DNA of 64,000 bases from REEB95 sp035934995 (GTDB lineage Bacteria > Pseudomonadota > Alphaproteobacteria > ATCC43930 > CGMCC-115725), in NCBI GenBank assembly GCA_035934995.1, contig DASYXI010000047.1, forward strand, positions 1 to 64,000, in the 5' to 3' direction. The stretch's first letter is position 1; the number at the start of each line of letters is the position of its first letter. The notes below the pieces were generated by a model, which was given only the letters and a program-made list of their open reading frames with translations, made no database searches and had not been told where the DNA came from. Positions 18,368-27,460 of the stretch are shown here, piece by piece. A program made the position numbers and the translations under genes.

Positions 18368-19426
18368 ATGACTGCGATGCGCGGCCTCGGCCGCGGAATT
18401 TCCAGCGCGCTCGGCGCCGCGGCGCTGTTCGGCGCGAGCACGCCGCTGGCCAAAGCCTTGCTCGGCGCCGTCAGCCCGTGGCTCCTCGCCGGCTTGCTTT
18501 ATCTCGCCTCCGGCATCGGCCTGACGGCGGTGCTGGGCTGGCAGCGTTGGCGCGGCACCGCGCAAGGTGCGCCGCTGCGCGCGGCCGATCTGCCGTGGCT
18601 GATCGCGACGATTGTTGCCGGCGGCGTTTGCGGTCCGGTGCTGCTGATGCTCGGTCTCGCCGAAACCCAGGCGGCAACGGCGGCGCTGCTGCTCAATCTC
18701 GAAAGCTTTTTCGCACTGGCCATCGCCTGGCTGGTCTTTCACGAGTACGTCGATTTGCGGATCGGCATCGGCGCCGCTTCCGTGGTCGCCGGCGGCGTGG
18801 TGTTGTCGTGGAACGGTCATGCCGGTTTCGCTTGGGCCAATTTGTGGGTCGTCGGCGCGTGCGTCGCGTGGGCGATCGACGACAATCTGACGCGCAAGAT
18901 TTCCGGCGTCGATCCGGTGCGGTTGACCGCGATCAAGGGCCTGGTGGCGGGCGCGGTCAACGTGGCGTTCGCGTTGTCGATCGACGGCAATTTGCCGTCG
19001 CCGGCGGCAATCGCCGGTGCGGGCGTCGTCGGATTCTTCGGCTACGGCGTGAGCCTGTGCCTCTTCGTCGTCGCGCTGCGCGAGCTCGGCGCGGCGCGCA
19101 CCATGGCCTATTTTTCGGTCGCGCCGTTCGTCGGCGCGGCCGTGGCGATCGGCGGTTTCGGCGAGCCGATCAGCGCCACGTTTCTCGCTGCCGCCGCGCT
19201 CATGGCGATCGGCGTCGTGCTGCATCTCACCGAACAGCACCAACACGAGCACGTGCACGAGCCGATGGACCACGAGCACTGGCATTGGCACGACGAACAC
19301 CATCAACATGCGCATGCGCCGGACGATCCGCCGGGCGAGCCGCACAGCCATCGCCACGCCCACGCGCGGCTGGTGCACAGCCATCCGCATTATCCCGACA
19401 TCCATCACCGGCACCGCCACGGATGA
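18368..19426 (+). CDS. DMT/EamA-family transporter with a His-rich C-terminal tail
   Basis: A 352-residue protein. Residues about 10-287 hold ten membrane segments in two EamA repeats (first with LLNLESFFALAIAW, second with MAYFSVAPFVGA). The last 67 residues form a hydrophilic tail with 24 histidines, in runs such as HQHEHVHE, HWHWHDEHHQHAHA and HSHPHYPDIHHRHRHG. Such tails bind Ni, Zn, Co or Cu in other metal carriers, so a metal-related role is plausible; EamA proteins otherwise move metabolites. It is divergent from map by 68 bases, with no metal regulator nearby. Confidence 0.8.
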   Translation: MTAMRGLGRGISSALGAAALFGASTPLAKALLGAVSPWLLAGLLYLASGIGLTAVLGWQRWRGTAQGAPLRAADLPWLIATIVAGGVCGPVLLMLGLAETQAATAALLLNLESFFALAIAWLVFHEYVDLRIGIGAASVVAGGVVLSWNGHAGFAWANLWVVGACVAWAIDDNLTRKISGVDPVRLTAIKGLVAGAVNVAFALSIDGNLPSPAAIAGAGVVGFFGYGVSLCLFVVALRELGAARTMAYFSVAPFVGAAVAIGGFGEPISATFLAAAALMAIGVVLHLTEQHQHEHVHEPMDHEHWHWHDEHHQHAHAPDDPPGEPHSHRHAHARLVHSHPHYPDIHHRHRHG

Positions 19427-19472
19427 TCCCGCGCCGATTGCTCCGCTGCGCGATTGGCGCTAAGGGAAACGC

Positions 19473-20237
19473 ATGAGCGATACCGCCGCGCCGGGCAAGG
19501 TCTACACCGCCTGCGTTCTCGTCATCGGCAACGAAATCCTGTCCGGCCGCACCCAGGACACCAATCTCGCCTACATCGCGCAGGGCTTGGCGCAAGTCGG
19601 CGTCGTGCTCAAGGAAGCGCGCGTCATTCCCGATATCTGCGACACCATCGCCGCGACGGTGAACGAGCTGCGCGCCAAATACGACTATGTGTTCACGACC
19701 GGCGGTATCGGTCCGACGCACGACGACATCACCGCCGAGTGCGTCGCCAAGGCCTTCGGCGTCAAGAACGTGCTCAATCCCGAAGCGTTCGCCATCTTCC
19801 AGGCAATATTCAAGCCCGAGGATTTGAACGAAGCGCGGTTGCGCATGTGCCATGCGCCGGAAGGGGCGGAGCTCATTCTCAATCCGGTGTCGCGCGCGCC
19901 GGGCTTCCGCAAGGAAAACGTCTACGTCATGGCCGGCATCCCGCGCGTGATGCAGGCGATGTTCGACAGCGTCAAGCCGACCCTCAAAGGCGGTCCGCCG
20001 GTGCTGTCGCGGACCGTCGGCTGCGACTTGCCGGAAGGGACGGTCGCGCAAGGATTGGCCGCCATTCAGGACCGCTATCGCGATCTCGATATCGGCTCCT
20101 ATCCGGCGTTCCGGCGCGGCGGCGGCTTTTGGGTAAGCCTCGTGCTGCGCGGCCGCGATGCAACCCGGCTCGATCAGGCGGCGAACGAGGTGGCGGCGAT
20201 GGTCAAGGGCTTAGGCGGCAATCCCGCCCTCGAATAG
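19473..20237 (+). CDS. CinA N-terminal-like MoCF-biosynthesis-fold protein
   Basis: A 254-residue protein with the MoaB/Mog molybdopterin-binding fold at the N-terminus: VLVIGNEILSGRTQDTN and FTTGGIGPTHDD are the diagnostic motifs. It lacks the C-terminal nicotinamide-nucleotide amidase domain of full CinA, as do many alphaproteobacterial members. The function of this short form is not settled. Binding of a molybdopterin-like ligand would fit the Moco genes at 33-35 kb, but that is inference. It is followed by the tRNA gene. Confidence 0.85.
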   Translation: MSDTAAPGKVYTACVLVIGNEILSGRTQDTNLAYIAQGLAQVGVVLKEARVIPDICDTIAATVNELRAKYDYVFTTGGIGPTHDDITAECVAKAFGVKNVLNPEAFAIFQAIFKPEDLNEARLRMCHAPEGAELILNPVSRAPGFRKENVYVMAGIPRVMQAMFDSVKPTLKGGPPVLSRTVGCDLPEGTVAQGLAAIQDRYRDLDIGSYPAFRRGGGFWVSLVLRGRDATRLDQAANEVAAMVKGLGGNPALE

Positions 20238-20276
20238 GCCCGATTCGGGCTGTTAGGATGCCTCGGTCGAGGCTGT

Positions 20277-20363
20277 GCCCGCGTGGCGGAACGGTAGACG
20301 CAACGGACTTAAAATCCGTGCCGGGAAACCGGAGTGCTGGTTCAAATCCAGCCGCGGGCACCA
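20277..20363 (+). tRNA. tRNA-Leu(TAA)
   Basis: The acceptor GCCCGCG pairs with CGCGGGC, the anticodon stem CGGA/TCCG encloses the loop CTTAAAA with anticodon TAA, and the T-arm is CTGGTTCAAATCCAG. The long variable arm (GCCGGGAAACCGG) is typical of class II tRNA-Leu. The 3' CCA is encoded. The total is 87 nt. Confidence 0.96.
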
Positions 20364-20672
20364 TGCTTGTCGGGCGGTCCTCCGCCGCCAAGCCACCTGA
20401 GGATAACTATTTAACTATCTGATTTTATAGCTTTTATATCATATCGCCGCGCAAGCATCCGGCTTTGTCCAGAGAGCTATGGAAATAGTGCGGCGGCTCA
20501 GCTACTTGTAATGAAATACAACCGGACCTGAACAGGTACCGGGGACCGTTCGGGCAACCGGCAAAATGCCGAATTTTCCAGAATGTATAAGCATTTAGCT
20601 GGTTTCTCTGGCTCGACCCACAGGGCGGTACAAGGATTTTTGCGGGCGCCGCGCCCGCGTCGGAGGGCATGA
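20364..20672. other. Intergenic region after tRNA-Leu
   Basis: About 310 bases, relatively AT-rich near the tRNA (TAACTATTTAACTATCTG, TTTTATATCATAT). The 3' end of a tRNA followed by AT-rich DNA is a common integration site, but I find no integrase and no repeat of the tRNA 3' end nearby. At 20642-20658, GCGGGCG/CGCCCGC form a 7-bp hairpin immediately before the GGAGG of the next gene, possibly a leader structure. I see no protein gene. Confidence 0.4.
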
Positions 20673-21149
20673 ATGACCACACGCAGCAAAGCCGCGCCCA
20701 AGAAGAAACCGGCGGCAAAGAAGGCCGCGCCGCCGCCGAAGAAGGTTGCTGCGTTGAAGAAGCCGGCGACGCCGTTGCCGCTGCCGCCACGCCCGGGTAT
20801 GCCGATGCGGCCCCTGCCGGGTCAGCTGGCCCGGCCGATCGGCCCGGCGGCCCCGCTCGGCGCCAGGCCGGCGGCCAAACCCGCAGCCAAGCCGGCCGTT
20901 GCGCGCCCCGGTGAAAGCCCGGCGCGCCAGGCCCTGGCGCAGCAGGCGGAAGAACGGCGCAAGGCCGCAACCCGCAAGCTCTTTGCCCGCCTGCGCTCGC
21001 TCGAGGCGATCATCGGTGCCGATCTGCGCAAGCGCGGCAGCCTCTTGCTGTCGCAGGCCGTGGATCAGTGGTACGCCGAGGCAATCAGCGCCACGGCGAC
21101 CGACGTCAGCATCACCAACGCCGCGCGGGCCGTCATTTCCCACATCTGA
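20673..21149 (+). CDS. Lys/Ala/Pro-rich protein with conserved-looking helical C-terminus
   Basis: A 158-residue basic protein. Residues 1-80 are low-complexity Lys-Ala-Pro (for example SKAAPKKKPAAKKAAPPPKK), resembling histone-H1-like tails or nucleic-acid-binding disordered regions. Residues about 80-158 are predicted helical with EERRKAATRKLFARLRSLEAI. No family is recognised. GGAGGGC precedes the ATG at 20673. It is convergent with ctpA. Confidence 0.6.
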   Translation: MTTRSKAAPKKKPAAKKAAPPPKKVAALKKPATPLPLPPRPGMPMRPLPGQLARPIGPAAPLGARPAAKPAAKPAVARPGESPARQALAQQAEERRKAATRKLFARLRSLEAIIGADLRKRGSLLLSQAVDQWYAEAISATATDVSITNAARAVISHI

Positions 21150-21200
21150 TCGACCGCGATCTGCGCCGCGTCGGCTTTTGGCGCAGAGCGGCCGCCGCGC

Positions 21201-22622
21201 TTAGCGCGCGGCGGTATGCTCCTCGGTGCGGAACAGCGCCAATCCGCGCAACAGATCCACCGCGCGCACGAACTGATAATCGCTGTCGGTGGCGATCAGG
21301 TTGGGCTCAAGCGCCGCATTCGCCGGCACGGGCAGCGGCTTGGCGCCGGGCGGCAGGCTGGCGCCGGGCGCGGCCGCGGGCTTCGCCGGCGACTTGTTGT
21401 TGTCGTTGGCGGGCTTTGCCGTCGCCGCCTCGGGTACGACGCTGCCGTCGGGATTCTTCAGCGCGCCTTTGAGATCTTCTTCGCGAATCACCGGGCCGAG
21501 CGCGATCTTCTCGATCTTGGCCGGCGGCACGAGGACGTCGGGCTCGATGCCGGTGCCCTGGATCGAGCGGCCCGACGGCGTGTAGTAGAGCGCGGTGGTG
21601 AGGCGGATCGCGCCGCCACTTTCTTTCACCGGCAAGATCGTCTGCACCGAGCCCTTGCCGAACGAACGCGTGCCCATGACCACGGCGCGGTGCGTGTCTT
21701 GCAGCGCGCCGGCGACGATTTCGGACGCCGACGCCGAACCACCATTGACCAGCACCACCATCGGCACATCGACCGGAATCAAATCCTTGCTTGGTTCGGC
21801 GTTGAAGCTGCGGGTATCGGTGGCGACGCGTCCTTTGATGGAGACGATCTCGCCGTTCGGAATGAAGGTGTTGGCAACGGCCACCGCCTCATCGAGCAAC
21901 CCGCCCGGATTGTTGCGCAGGTCGAGCACGATGCCGGCGATATGGTTCTTCGACTTGGCGTTCAGATCCTTGACCGCCGCCGCCAACGCGCTGCCGGCGC
22001 GCTCGGAGAACGTGCTGATGCGGATATAGCCGATATCGTTGTCGACCAAGCGTGACTTCACCGGATCGACCTTGATGTCGGCGCGCGTCAGCGTCAGCTC
22101 GAAGGGCTGCGCGCCCTGGCGCCGCATGGTCAGCGTCACGTGACTGCCGATCGGGCCGCGCAGCTTATCGACCGCCTGCGTCAGCGTCATGTCGCTCACG
22201 GGCGCGTGGTCGATCCCGACGATCAGATCGCCCGGCATGACGCCGGCTTTGGCGGCGGGCGTGTCGTCGATCGGCGACACCACCTTCACCGCGCCGTCTT
22301 CCATCGTCACCTGCATGCCAAGGCCGCCGAACTCGCCCCTTGTCTGCACCATCATGTCCTTGAACTCTTTGGCGTCCATGTAGCTCGAATGCGGATCGAG
22401 CGACGACAGCATGCCCTGGATGCTGCCTTCGACCAGTTCCTTGTCGGCCACCGGCTTGACGTAGTTCGCCTTCACCTCGTTGAAGACCTCGGTATAGAGC
22501 GCGAGCATCTTCGAGGTGCCGGCCTGCTCGGGCGCGGCGATGGTCACGCCGGCCGCGAAGGCGGCGACAACGAGAACGGCGCACCCGGCGCCGAGCAGGA
22601 AGTAACGCAGCGATGGCTTCAT
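21201..22622 (-). CDS. ctpA: C-terminal processing peptidase (S41)
   Basis: A 473-residue periplasmic protease anchored by an N-terminal membrane segment or signal (residues 7-30). A PDZ domain covers about 97-180, and the S41 catalytic core follows with the Ser of GGSASASE (residues 294-301) and Lys323 in SFGKGSVQT forming the Ser-Lys dyad. A Pro/Ala/Lys-rich linker lies at about 400-440. In this family the enzyme trims the C-termini of envelope proteins and cuts peptidoglycan hydrolases. Its ATG overlaps the upstream cupin stop (ATGA), so the two are translationally coupled. Confidence 0.92.
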   Translation of the reverse strand: MKPSLRYFLLGAGCAVLVVAAFAAGVTIAAPEQAGTSKMLALYTEVFNEVKANYVKPVADKELVEGSIQGMLSSLDPHSSYMDAKEFKDMMVQTRGEFGGLGMQVTMEDGAVKVVSPIDDTPAAKAGVMPGDLIVGIDHAPVSDMTLTQAVDKLRGPIGSHVTLTMRRQGAQPFELTLTRADIKVDPVKSRLVDNDIGYIRISTFSERAGSALAAAVKDLNAKSKNHIAGIVLDLRNNPGGLLDEAVAVANTFIPNGEIVSIKGRVATDTRSFNAEPSKDLIPVDVPMVVLVNGGSASASEIVAGALQDTHRAVVMGTRSFGKGSVQTILPVKESGGAIRLTTALYYTPSGRSIQGTGIEPDVLVPPAKIEKIALGPVIREEDLKGALKNPDGSVVPEAATAKPANDNNKSPAKPAAAPGASLPPGAKPLPVPANAALEPNLIATDSDYQFVRAVDLLRGLALFRTEEHTAAR

Positions 22623-22960
22623 GTTTGACCTACCAAATTGAAATCGTATGGGCCGACCCCTTGCAGGACAGCGAACTTGCAGCGGCCGCCGTCCTTGCCC
22701 GACACGTGATGTGCCCGCTTGGCCGGCACCATTGTTGTCTGACCCGGGCTGATCTCGAAGCGCGCAGCCGGCGCGCGGGTTTCCACCACGGTGACGCCTT
22801 CCATGCCGAAAAAGGTATCGGACACGTTCGTGTGCCAATGCCAGGGAATGTCCTCGCCGGCGCCGACGGTGAACACCGTCATCCGCAGGTTGGGCGTGTC
22901 CGCCAGCACCTCGACGGCTTCAATCTTATAGGGCCGTTTCGACGGCGGTGACGCGGTCAT
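22619..22960 (-). CDS. Small cupin-domain protein
   Basis: A 113-residue single-domain beta-barrel. Cupin motif 1 is IPWHWHTNVSDTFFGMEG (two His plus Asp/Glu positions) and motif 2 ends in VPAKRAHHVSGKDG. Metal binding is therefore likely, but the substrate is unknown. The start at 22960 (MTASPPSKRPYK) is chosen over an ATG 54 bases upstream that lies near the stop of the large oxidoreductase gene. It sits between that gene and ctpA in a minus-strand operon. Confidence 0.8.
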   Translation of the reverse strand: MTASPPSKRPYKIEAVEVLADTPNLRMTVFTVGAGEDIPWHWHTNVSDTFFGMEGVTVVETRAPAARFEISPGQTTMVPAKRAHHVSGKDGGRCKFAVLQGVGPYDFNLVGQT

Positions 22961-23010
22961 GCTTTCCTGGCCAGGGCGGCAGATTAGCCCGCCGCCGCCG
23001 CCGCGCAAAG

Positions 23011-26000
23011 TCATTCCGCCGCGTGTGCGGCCGGCGCCGGGGCGCGAAACGCCGCCAGCAACGCCGCCTCGCGCGCCTTCGCGACCGTAATCGCGCGCTC
23101 CTTGACGTGACCGAAGCCACGGATGCGCTCGGGGATGCGCGCGATCTCGACGGCGAGGCTATGGTTGGCAGGCGTTAGCGCCGCGCTGAGCTCGTCGATG
23201 ATTGCGCGATATTCGTCGATGAGACGGCGTTCCGTCCGCCGCTCCGCGGTGCGGCCGAACGGATCGAAGGCGGTGCCGCGCAGAAATTTGAGCCGCGCCA
23301 GAATCTTGAACGCGGTGAACGCCCAGGCGCCGAAGGCGCGCTTCTGCAATTCGCCGGTCACCGGATCGCGCTTGGCGAAGGTCGGCGGCGCCAGATGGAA
23401 CTCGAGCCGATAGTTGCCGGCGAATTGATGGCGGAGCTCTTTCAGGAACGCGCCGTCGGTATAGAGCCGTGCGACTTCGTATTCGTCCTTGTACGCCATC
23501 AGCTTGAAAAGATTTTCGGCGACGGCCTCCGCCAGCGCCGTGCCATGACCCAGCCGCGCGCGTTCGGCGCGCTCGACCGCGCCGACGAAGTCGCGATAGC
23601 GCGCGGCGTAGGCGGCGTTCTGATAGCGCGCGAGGAACGCGGCGCGCCGATCGACCAGCGGGCCGAGACCTTTCGGCGGCTTCGGCGTTTGCTCCGCGAC
23701 CGGATGCACCAATGCCGCGACGCGCGCGTGGTCGTACGCGGTGAGCCGACCCCAGGCGAGCGCGTGTTTGTTCATCTCGACCGCGACGCCGTTCAACTCG
23801 ATGGCGCGTTCGATCGCCGCCGCGCTCAACGGCACCAGGCCGCGCTGCACGGCATAGCCGAGCATGAACAGGTTCGATGCGATGCTGTCGCCGAGCAGCG
23901 CGGTGGCGATGCCGGTGGCGTCGACGAAATCGGCGTTGGATTCGCCGGCCGTGTTCCGGATCGCCTTGGTCAGTGCGGCGGTCTCGAAATCGACGTCCGG
24001 ATTCATGACGAACGCGGCCGTCGGCTGATAGTCGCTATTGACGATGCAGCGCGTCACGCCGTGCTCCATCCGCGCCAGCGACGGCGGGCTTGCCGCGACC
24101 ACCATGTCGCAGCCGAGCACGAGATTGGCGCCGCCGGCGGCAACCCGCACGGCGTGGAGATCGTCGGGCTTGGGCGCCAGCCGCACGTGGCTCAGCACCG
24201 CGCCGTTCTTCTGGGCGAGGCCGGTGAAATCGAGCACCGAACAGCCTTTGCCTTCGATATGCGCCGCCATGCCGAGCAGCGCGCCAATGGTGATGACGCC
24301 GGTGCCGCCGATACCGCCGATCAGGATGCTGTAGGGCTCGCTCAGTTGCTTCGGCGCCGGCGGCGGCAACGCGGCCACATGCTCGGCGATCGAGCGCAGC
24401 TGCCGGTGCTTCGCTTCGAGGCCGCGCAGTTCGCCGCCGTGCACGGTGACGAAGCTCGGACAGAAGCCTTTGAGGCACGAAAAATCCTTGTTGCAGCTCG
24501 ACTGATCGATCATCCGCTTGCGGCCGAATTCGGTTTCGAGCGGTTTGACCGCGACGCAGTTGGATTTCTCCGAGCAATCGCCGCAGCCTTCGCACACCGC
24601 CTCGTTGATGAACACACGCTGGGCCGGATCGGGATAGGTGCCGCGCTTGCGGCGGCGGCGCTTTTCGGCGGCGCAGGTCTGGTCGTAGATCAGAATCGTG
24701 AGGCCGGGCACGTCGCGCAGCTCGCGTTGAACGGCATCGAGTTCGTCGCGGTGGCGCACGGTGACGTCGGTGGCGAAGGTGCCGCTCGGATATTTGTCGG
24801 GCTCGTCGGTGACGACGACGATCTGCTTGACGCCTTCGGCGGCAACCTGGCGGGCGATCTGGCCGACGCTCAGATGGCCTTCGACCTGCTGGCCGCCGGT
24901 CATCGCCACCGCGTCGTTGTAGAGAATCTTGTAGGTGATGTTGACGCCGGCGATGGCGACGGCGCGGATCGCCAACAAGCCGGAATGCGAATAAGTGCCG
25001 TCGCCGAGATTCTGGAAGACGTGCTTGTCCTCGGTGAAGGGCGCCTGGCCGATCCACGCCGCGCCTTCGCCGCCCATGTGGCTGTAGGTCGACGTCGACC
25101 GCGGCATCCAGATCGCCATGAAGTGGCAACCGATGCCGGCGAGCGCACGGCTGCCCTCGGGCACCCGTGTCGAAATGTTGTGCGGACAGCCGGCGCAGAA
25201 ATAGGGCAGGCGCACCGATTTATGACCGGTCTCGGCAATCGTCTCGAACGCCAGCAGGCGTTGCAGCCGCTGGTCGATCTCCGGCGACGCCGCGTCGAGC
25301 CGTTTGAGGCGCGTCACCAGCGCCTGCGCCACCATGGTCGGCGTCAGCTCGCCGGCGCTCGGCAGCAGCGGCGCGCCGGCCTCGTCGGTCTTGCCGACGA
25401 CACGCGGCCGGCGCGCGGCATCCATGTTGTAAAGCGCGCGCATGAGTTGGTCTTCGATGAAGCCGCGCTTTTCTTCGACGACAAAAATCTCTTCGAGCCC
25501 GTCGGCGAAGCGTTTCACGCCCTCCGATTCAAGCGGCCAGACCATGCCGACCTTGTAGAGCCGCAAGCCGAGCCTGCGGCATTGCGCTTCGGTCAATCCG
25601 AGATCGTCGAGCGCCTGACGCAGATCGAGATAGGCCTTGCCGGCCGCCATCAGGCCGAGCCGCGCGCGCGGCGGCGCGAACACCAATCGGTCGAGCGGAT
25701 TGGCGCGCGCGAACGCGGCGACCGCCGCCATCTTGGGTCCGTGCAAGCGTCGCTCTTGTTCCAAGGGCGTGTCGGGCCAGCGGATGTTGAGGCCGCCGGT
25801 CGGCATCTCGAAATCCGTCGGCGTCACCAATTTCACGCGCTGCGGATCGATGGTGATCGACGCCGAGCTTTCGACCGCTTCGGAGATTGCCTTGAAGCCG
25901 GTCCAGACGCCGGCGAAGCGCGACAGCGCATAACCGTAAAGACCGTAATCGATATATTCCTGCACGGTCGCGGAATTGAGCAGCGGCATCATCGCCGCCA

Positions 26001-26490
26001 AGAACATCTGCTCGCTCTGATGCGCGGTGGTCGATGATTGGCAACCGTGGTCGTCGCCGGCGATCGCCAGCACGCCACCGTGCTTCGAGGTGCCGGCGAA
26101 GTTGGCGTGCTTGAACGGATCCATCGAGCGATCGACGCCCGGACCCTTGCCGTACCAGATGCCGAAGACGCCGTCGAATTTCGCCGTCGGATAGAGATTG
26201 ACCTGTTGGCTGCCCCACAACGCGGTCGCGGCGATGTCCTCGTTGACGCCAGGCTGGAAATGGATGTCGTGCGCGGCGAGGTGGTTGCGCGCTTGATGCA
26301 GCGCGGCGTCGTAAACCGCCAAGGGCGAGCCGCGATAGCCCGAGATAAATCCAGCGGTCTTGAGGCCGGCGGCGCGGTCACGCTCCTGCTGGAGCATCGG
26401 CAGGCGGACCAGCGCCTGGACGCCGGACAGGAACACCCGCCCCGACGGCAGGGTGTATTTATCATCCAGCGTGACTTGCGCGAGCGTCAT
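23011..26490 (-). CDS. Indolepyruvate:ferredoxin oxidoreductase, fused alpha-gamma type
   Basis: A 1159-residue 2-oxoacid:ferredoxin oxidoreductase with the TPP-binding alpha part first (residues about 1-720, with GYRGSPLAVYD and GGEGAAWIGQAPF) and the gamma part (about 750-950, GGIGGTGVITIGALLGMAAH) after. Between them is a cysteine-rich segment (CEGCGDCSEKSNC, SSCNKDFSCLKGFCP) for Fe-S clusters. Such fusions decarboxylate aryl- or branched 2-oxoacids to acyl-CoA while reducing ferredoxin, in aromatic amino acid breakdown. The start at 26490 gives MTLAQVTLDDKY, the standard N-terminus; the frame stays open 136 codons upstream as a non-conserved extension. Confidence 0.92.
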   Translation of the reverse strand: MTLAQVTLDDKYTLPSGRVFLSGVQALVRLPMLQQERDRAAGLKTAGFISGYRGSPLAVYDAALHQARNHLAAHDIHFQPGVNEDIAATALWGSQQVNLYPTAKFDGVFGIWYGKGPGVDRSMDPFKHANFAGTSKHGGVLAIAGDDHGCQSSTTAHQSEQMFLAAMMPLLNSATVQEYIDYGLYGYALSRFAGVWTGFKAISEAVESSASITIDPQRVKLVTPTDFEMPTGGLNIRWPDTPLEQERRLHGPKMAAVAAFARANPLDRLVFAPPRARLGLMAAGKAYLDLRQALDDLGLTEAQCRRLGLRLYKVGMVWPLESEGVKRFADGLEEIFVVEEKRGFIEDQLMRALYNMDAARRPRVVGKTDEAGAPLLPSAGELTPTMVAQALVTRLKRLDAASPEIDQRLQRLLAFETIAETGHKSVRLPYFCAGCPHNISTRVPEGSRALAGIGCHFMAIWMPRSTSTYSHMGGEGAAWIGQAPFTEDKHVFQNLGDGTYSHSGLLAIRAVAIAGVNITYKILYNDAVAMTGGQQVEGHLSVGQIARQVAAEGVKQIVVVTDEPDKYPSGTFATDVTVRHRDELDAVQRELRDVPGLTILIYDQTCAAEKRRRRKRGTYPDPAQRVFINEAVCEGCGDCSEKSNCVAVKPLETEFGRKRMIDQSSCNKDFSCLKGFCPSFVTVHGGELRGLEAKHRQLRSIAEHVAALPPPAPKQLSEPYSILIGGIGGTGVITIGALLGMAAHIEGKGCSVLDFTGLAQKNGAVLSHVRLAPKPDDLHAVRVAAGGANLVLGCDMVVAASPPSLARMEHGVTRCIVNSDYQPTAAFVMNPDVDFETAALTKAIRNTAGESNADFVDATGIATALLGDSIASNLFMLGYAVQRGLVPLSAAAIERAIELNGVAVEMNKHALAWGRLTAYDHARVAALVHPVAEQTPKPPKGLGPLVDRRAAFLARYQNAAYAARYRDFVGAVERAERARLGHGTALAEAVAENLFKLMAYKDEYEVARLYTDGAFLKELRHQFAGNYRLEFHLAPPTFAKRDPVTGELQKRAFGAWAFTAFKILARLKFLRGTAFDPFGRTAERRTERRLIDEYRAIIDELSAALTPANHSLAVEIARIPERIRGFGHVKERAITVAKAREAALLAAFRAPAPAAHAAE

Positions 26491-26695
26491 TGGCCCGATA
26501 TGCCCGCCTCCCGACGAGAGAGTAGGAAGTCCCGCCGGCCAAAACAACGCCCAGCCGGCGCTTAAAGGAATTGCTCGCCGCGCATGGCCGCGGAGATAAA
26601 ACTGCGTCCCACGCACCGGCCGGGACAGTTCCGGTCGCGGCGGCCATTGACGGCACGCGGCGGGCCGTGGCCATGTTCCGCCGGGGAGGGGAGGC

Positions 26696-27460
26696 ATGGC
26701 GGATTCGGCGAAATTGTCGGCGCTGGTCGTGGCGCGCAACGAGGCGGCGCAGCTCGGCGCCTGTCTCGAAGCGCTGCGTTTTGCCGACGAGATTGTCGTG
26801 CTGCTCGACCGTTCGACGGATCGTTCCGCCGAAATCGCGCGTGGCGCCGGCGCCAAGCTAGTCGAAGGCGCGTGGGATCTCGAAGGGCCGCGCCGCAATG
26901 CTGGTTATGCTGCCTGTGCCGGCCCTTGGATTTTAGAGGTCGATGCCGACGAACGCATGACACCCGCGCTGGCGGCCGAGATCGCCGCCGCGCTGGCAAA
27001 ACCCGGTACCGACCACTTTTTAGTGCCGATCGCCAACCATATCGGCGACCATCTAGTGCGTTACGGTTGGGGCGCCTATAACGGTGTCAACGCGACGACG
27101 AGGTTGTTCCGAAAAGGAGCGAAGCGCGTGCTCGGTGGCCGCATCCATCCGAAAGTCGAATTGCACGGCCGAAGAGGAATCCTGGAAAACCCGATGCTGC
27201 ATTTCGTCGATCGCGATTTCTCCGATCTGTTCGCGCGCCTCAACCGCTACACCGACCTGGCGGCGCTCGATGCGCGCGACGCCGGGCGCAAGCCGAACGT
27301 GGCGCAGGCCTTCCGTCGCTTCTGGAGCCGCGGCTGGAAAAGCTACATCGCGCGTCGCGGCTATCGCGAAGGCGCTTACGGCATGGCGCTGGCGCTGTTC
27401 TCGGCGCTCTATCCGCTGCTGATCGAACTCAAGCTGACGACGCTGGGAGACAAGGCATGA
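26696..27460 (+). CDS. Family 2 glycosyltransferase, WaaE/KdtX-like
   Basis: A 254-residue GT-A fold enzyme. The nucleotide-sugar site is seen as VVARNEAAQLGACLEAL and LEVDADERM (the DXD-like metal motif is DAD). The C-terminal region FWSRGWKSYIARRGYREG with a hydrophobic helix (ALALFSALYPLLIELK) matches the lipopolysaccharide inner-core glucosyltransferase subgroup. A strong GGGGAGGGGAGG ribosome-binding site precedes the ATG. Its stop overlaps the next gene's ATG (ATGA). The acceptor is unknown; envelope glycan assembly is likely. Confidence 0.82.
   Translation: MADSAKLSALVVARNEAAQLGACLEALRFADEIVVLLDRSTDRSAEIARGAGAKLVEGAWDLEGPRRNAGYAACAGPWILEVDADERMTPALAAEIAAALAKPGTDHFLVPIANHIGDHLVRYGWGAYNGVNATTRLFRKGAKRVLGGRIHPKVELHGRRGILENPMLHFVDRDFSDLFARLNRYTDLAALDARDAGRKPNVAQAFRRFWSRGWKSYIARRGYREGAYGMALALFSALYPLLIELKLTTLGDKA

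Noticed and set aside
20277..20672. tRNA-Leu 3' end as an integration site for an island
   Set aside because: No integrase is nearby and no copy of the tRNA 3' end was seen within the neighbouring genes.
23395..26037. 880-codon plus-strand frame opposite the indolepyruvate oxidoreductase
   Set aside because: Composition is arginine- and histidine-rich without domains; the minus-strand gene is unmistakable.
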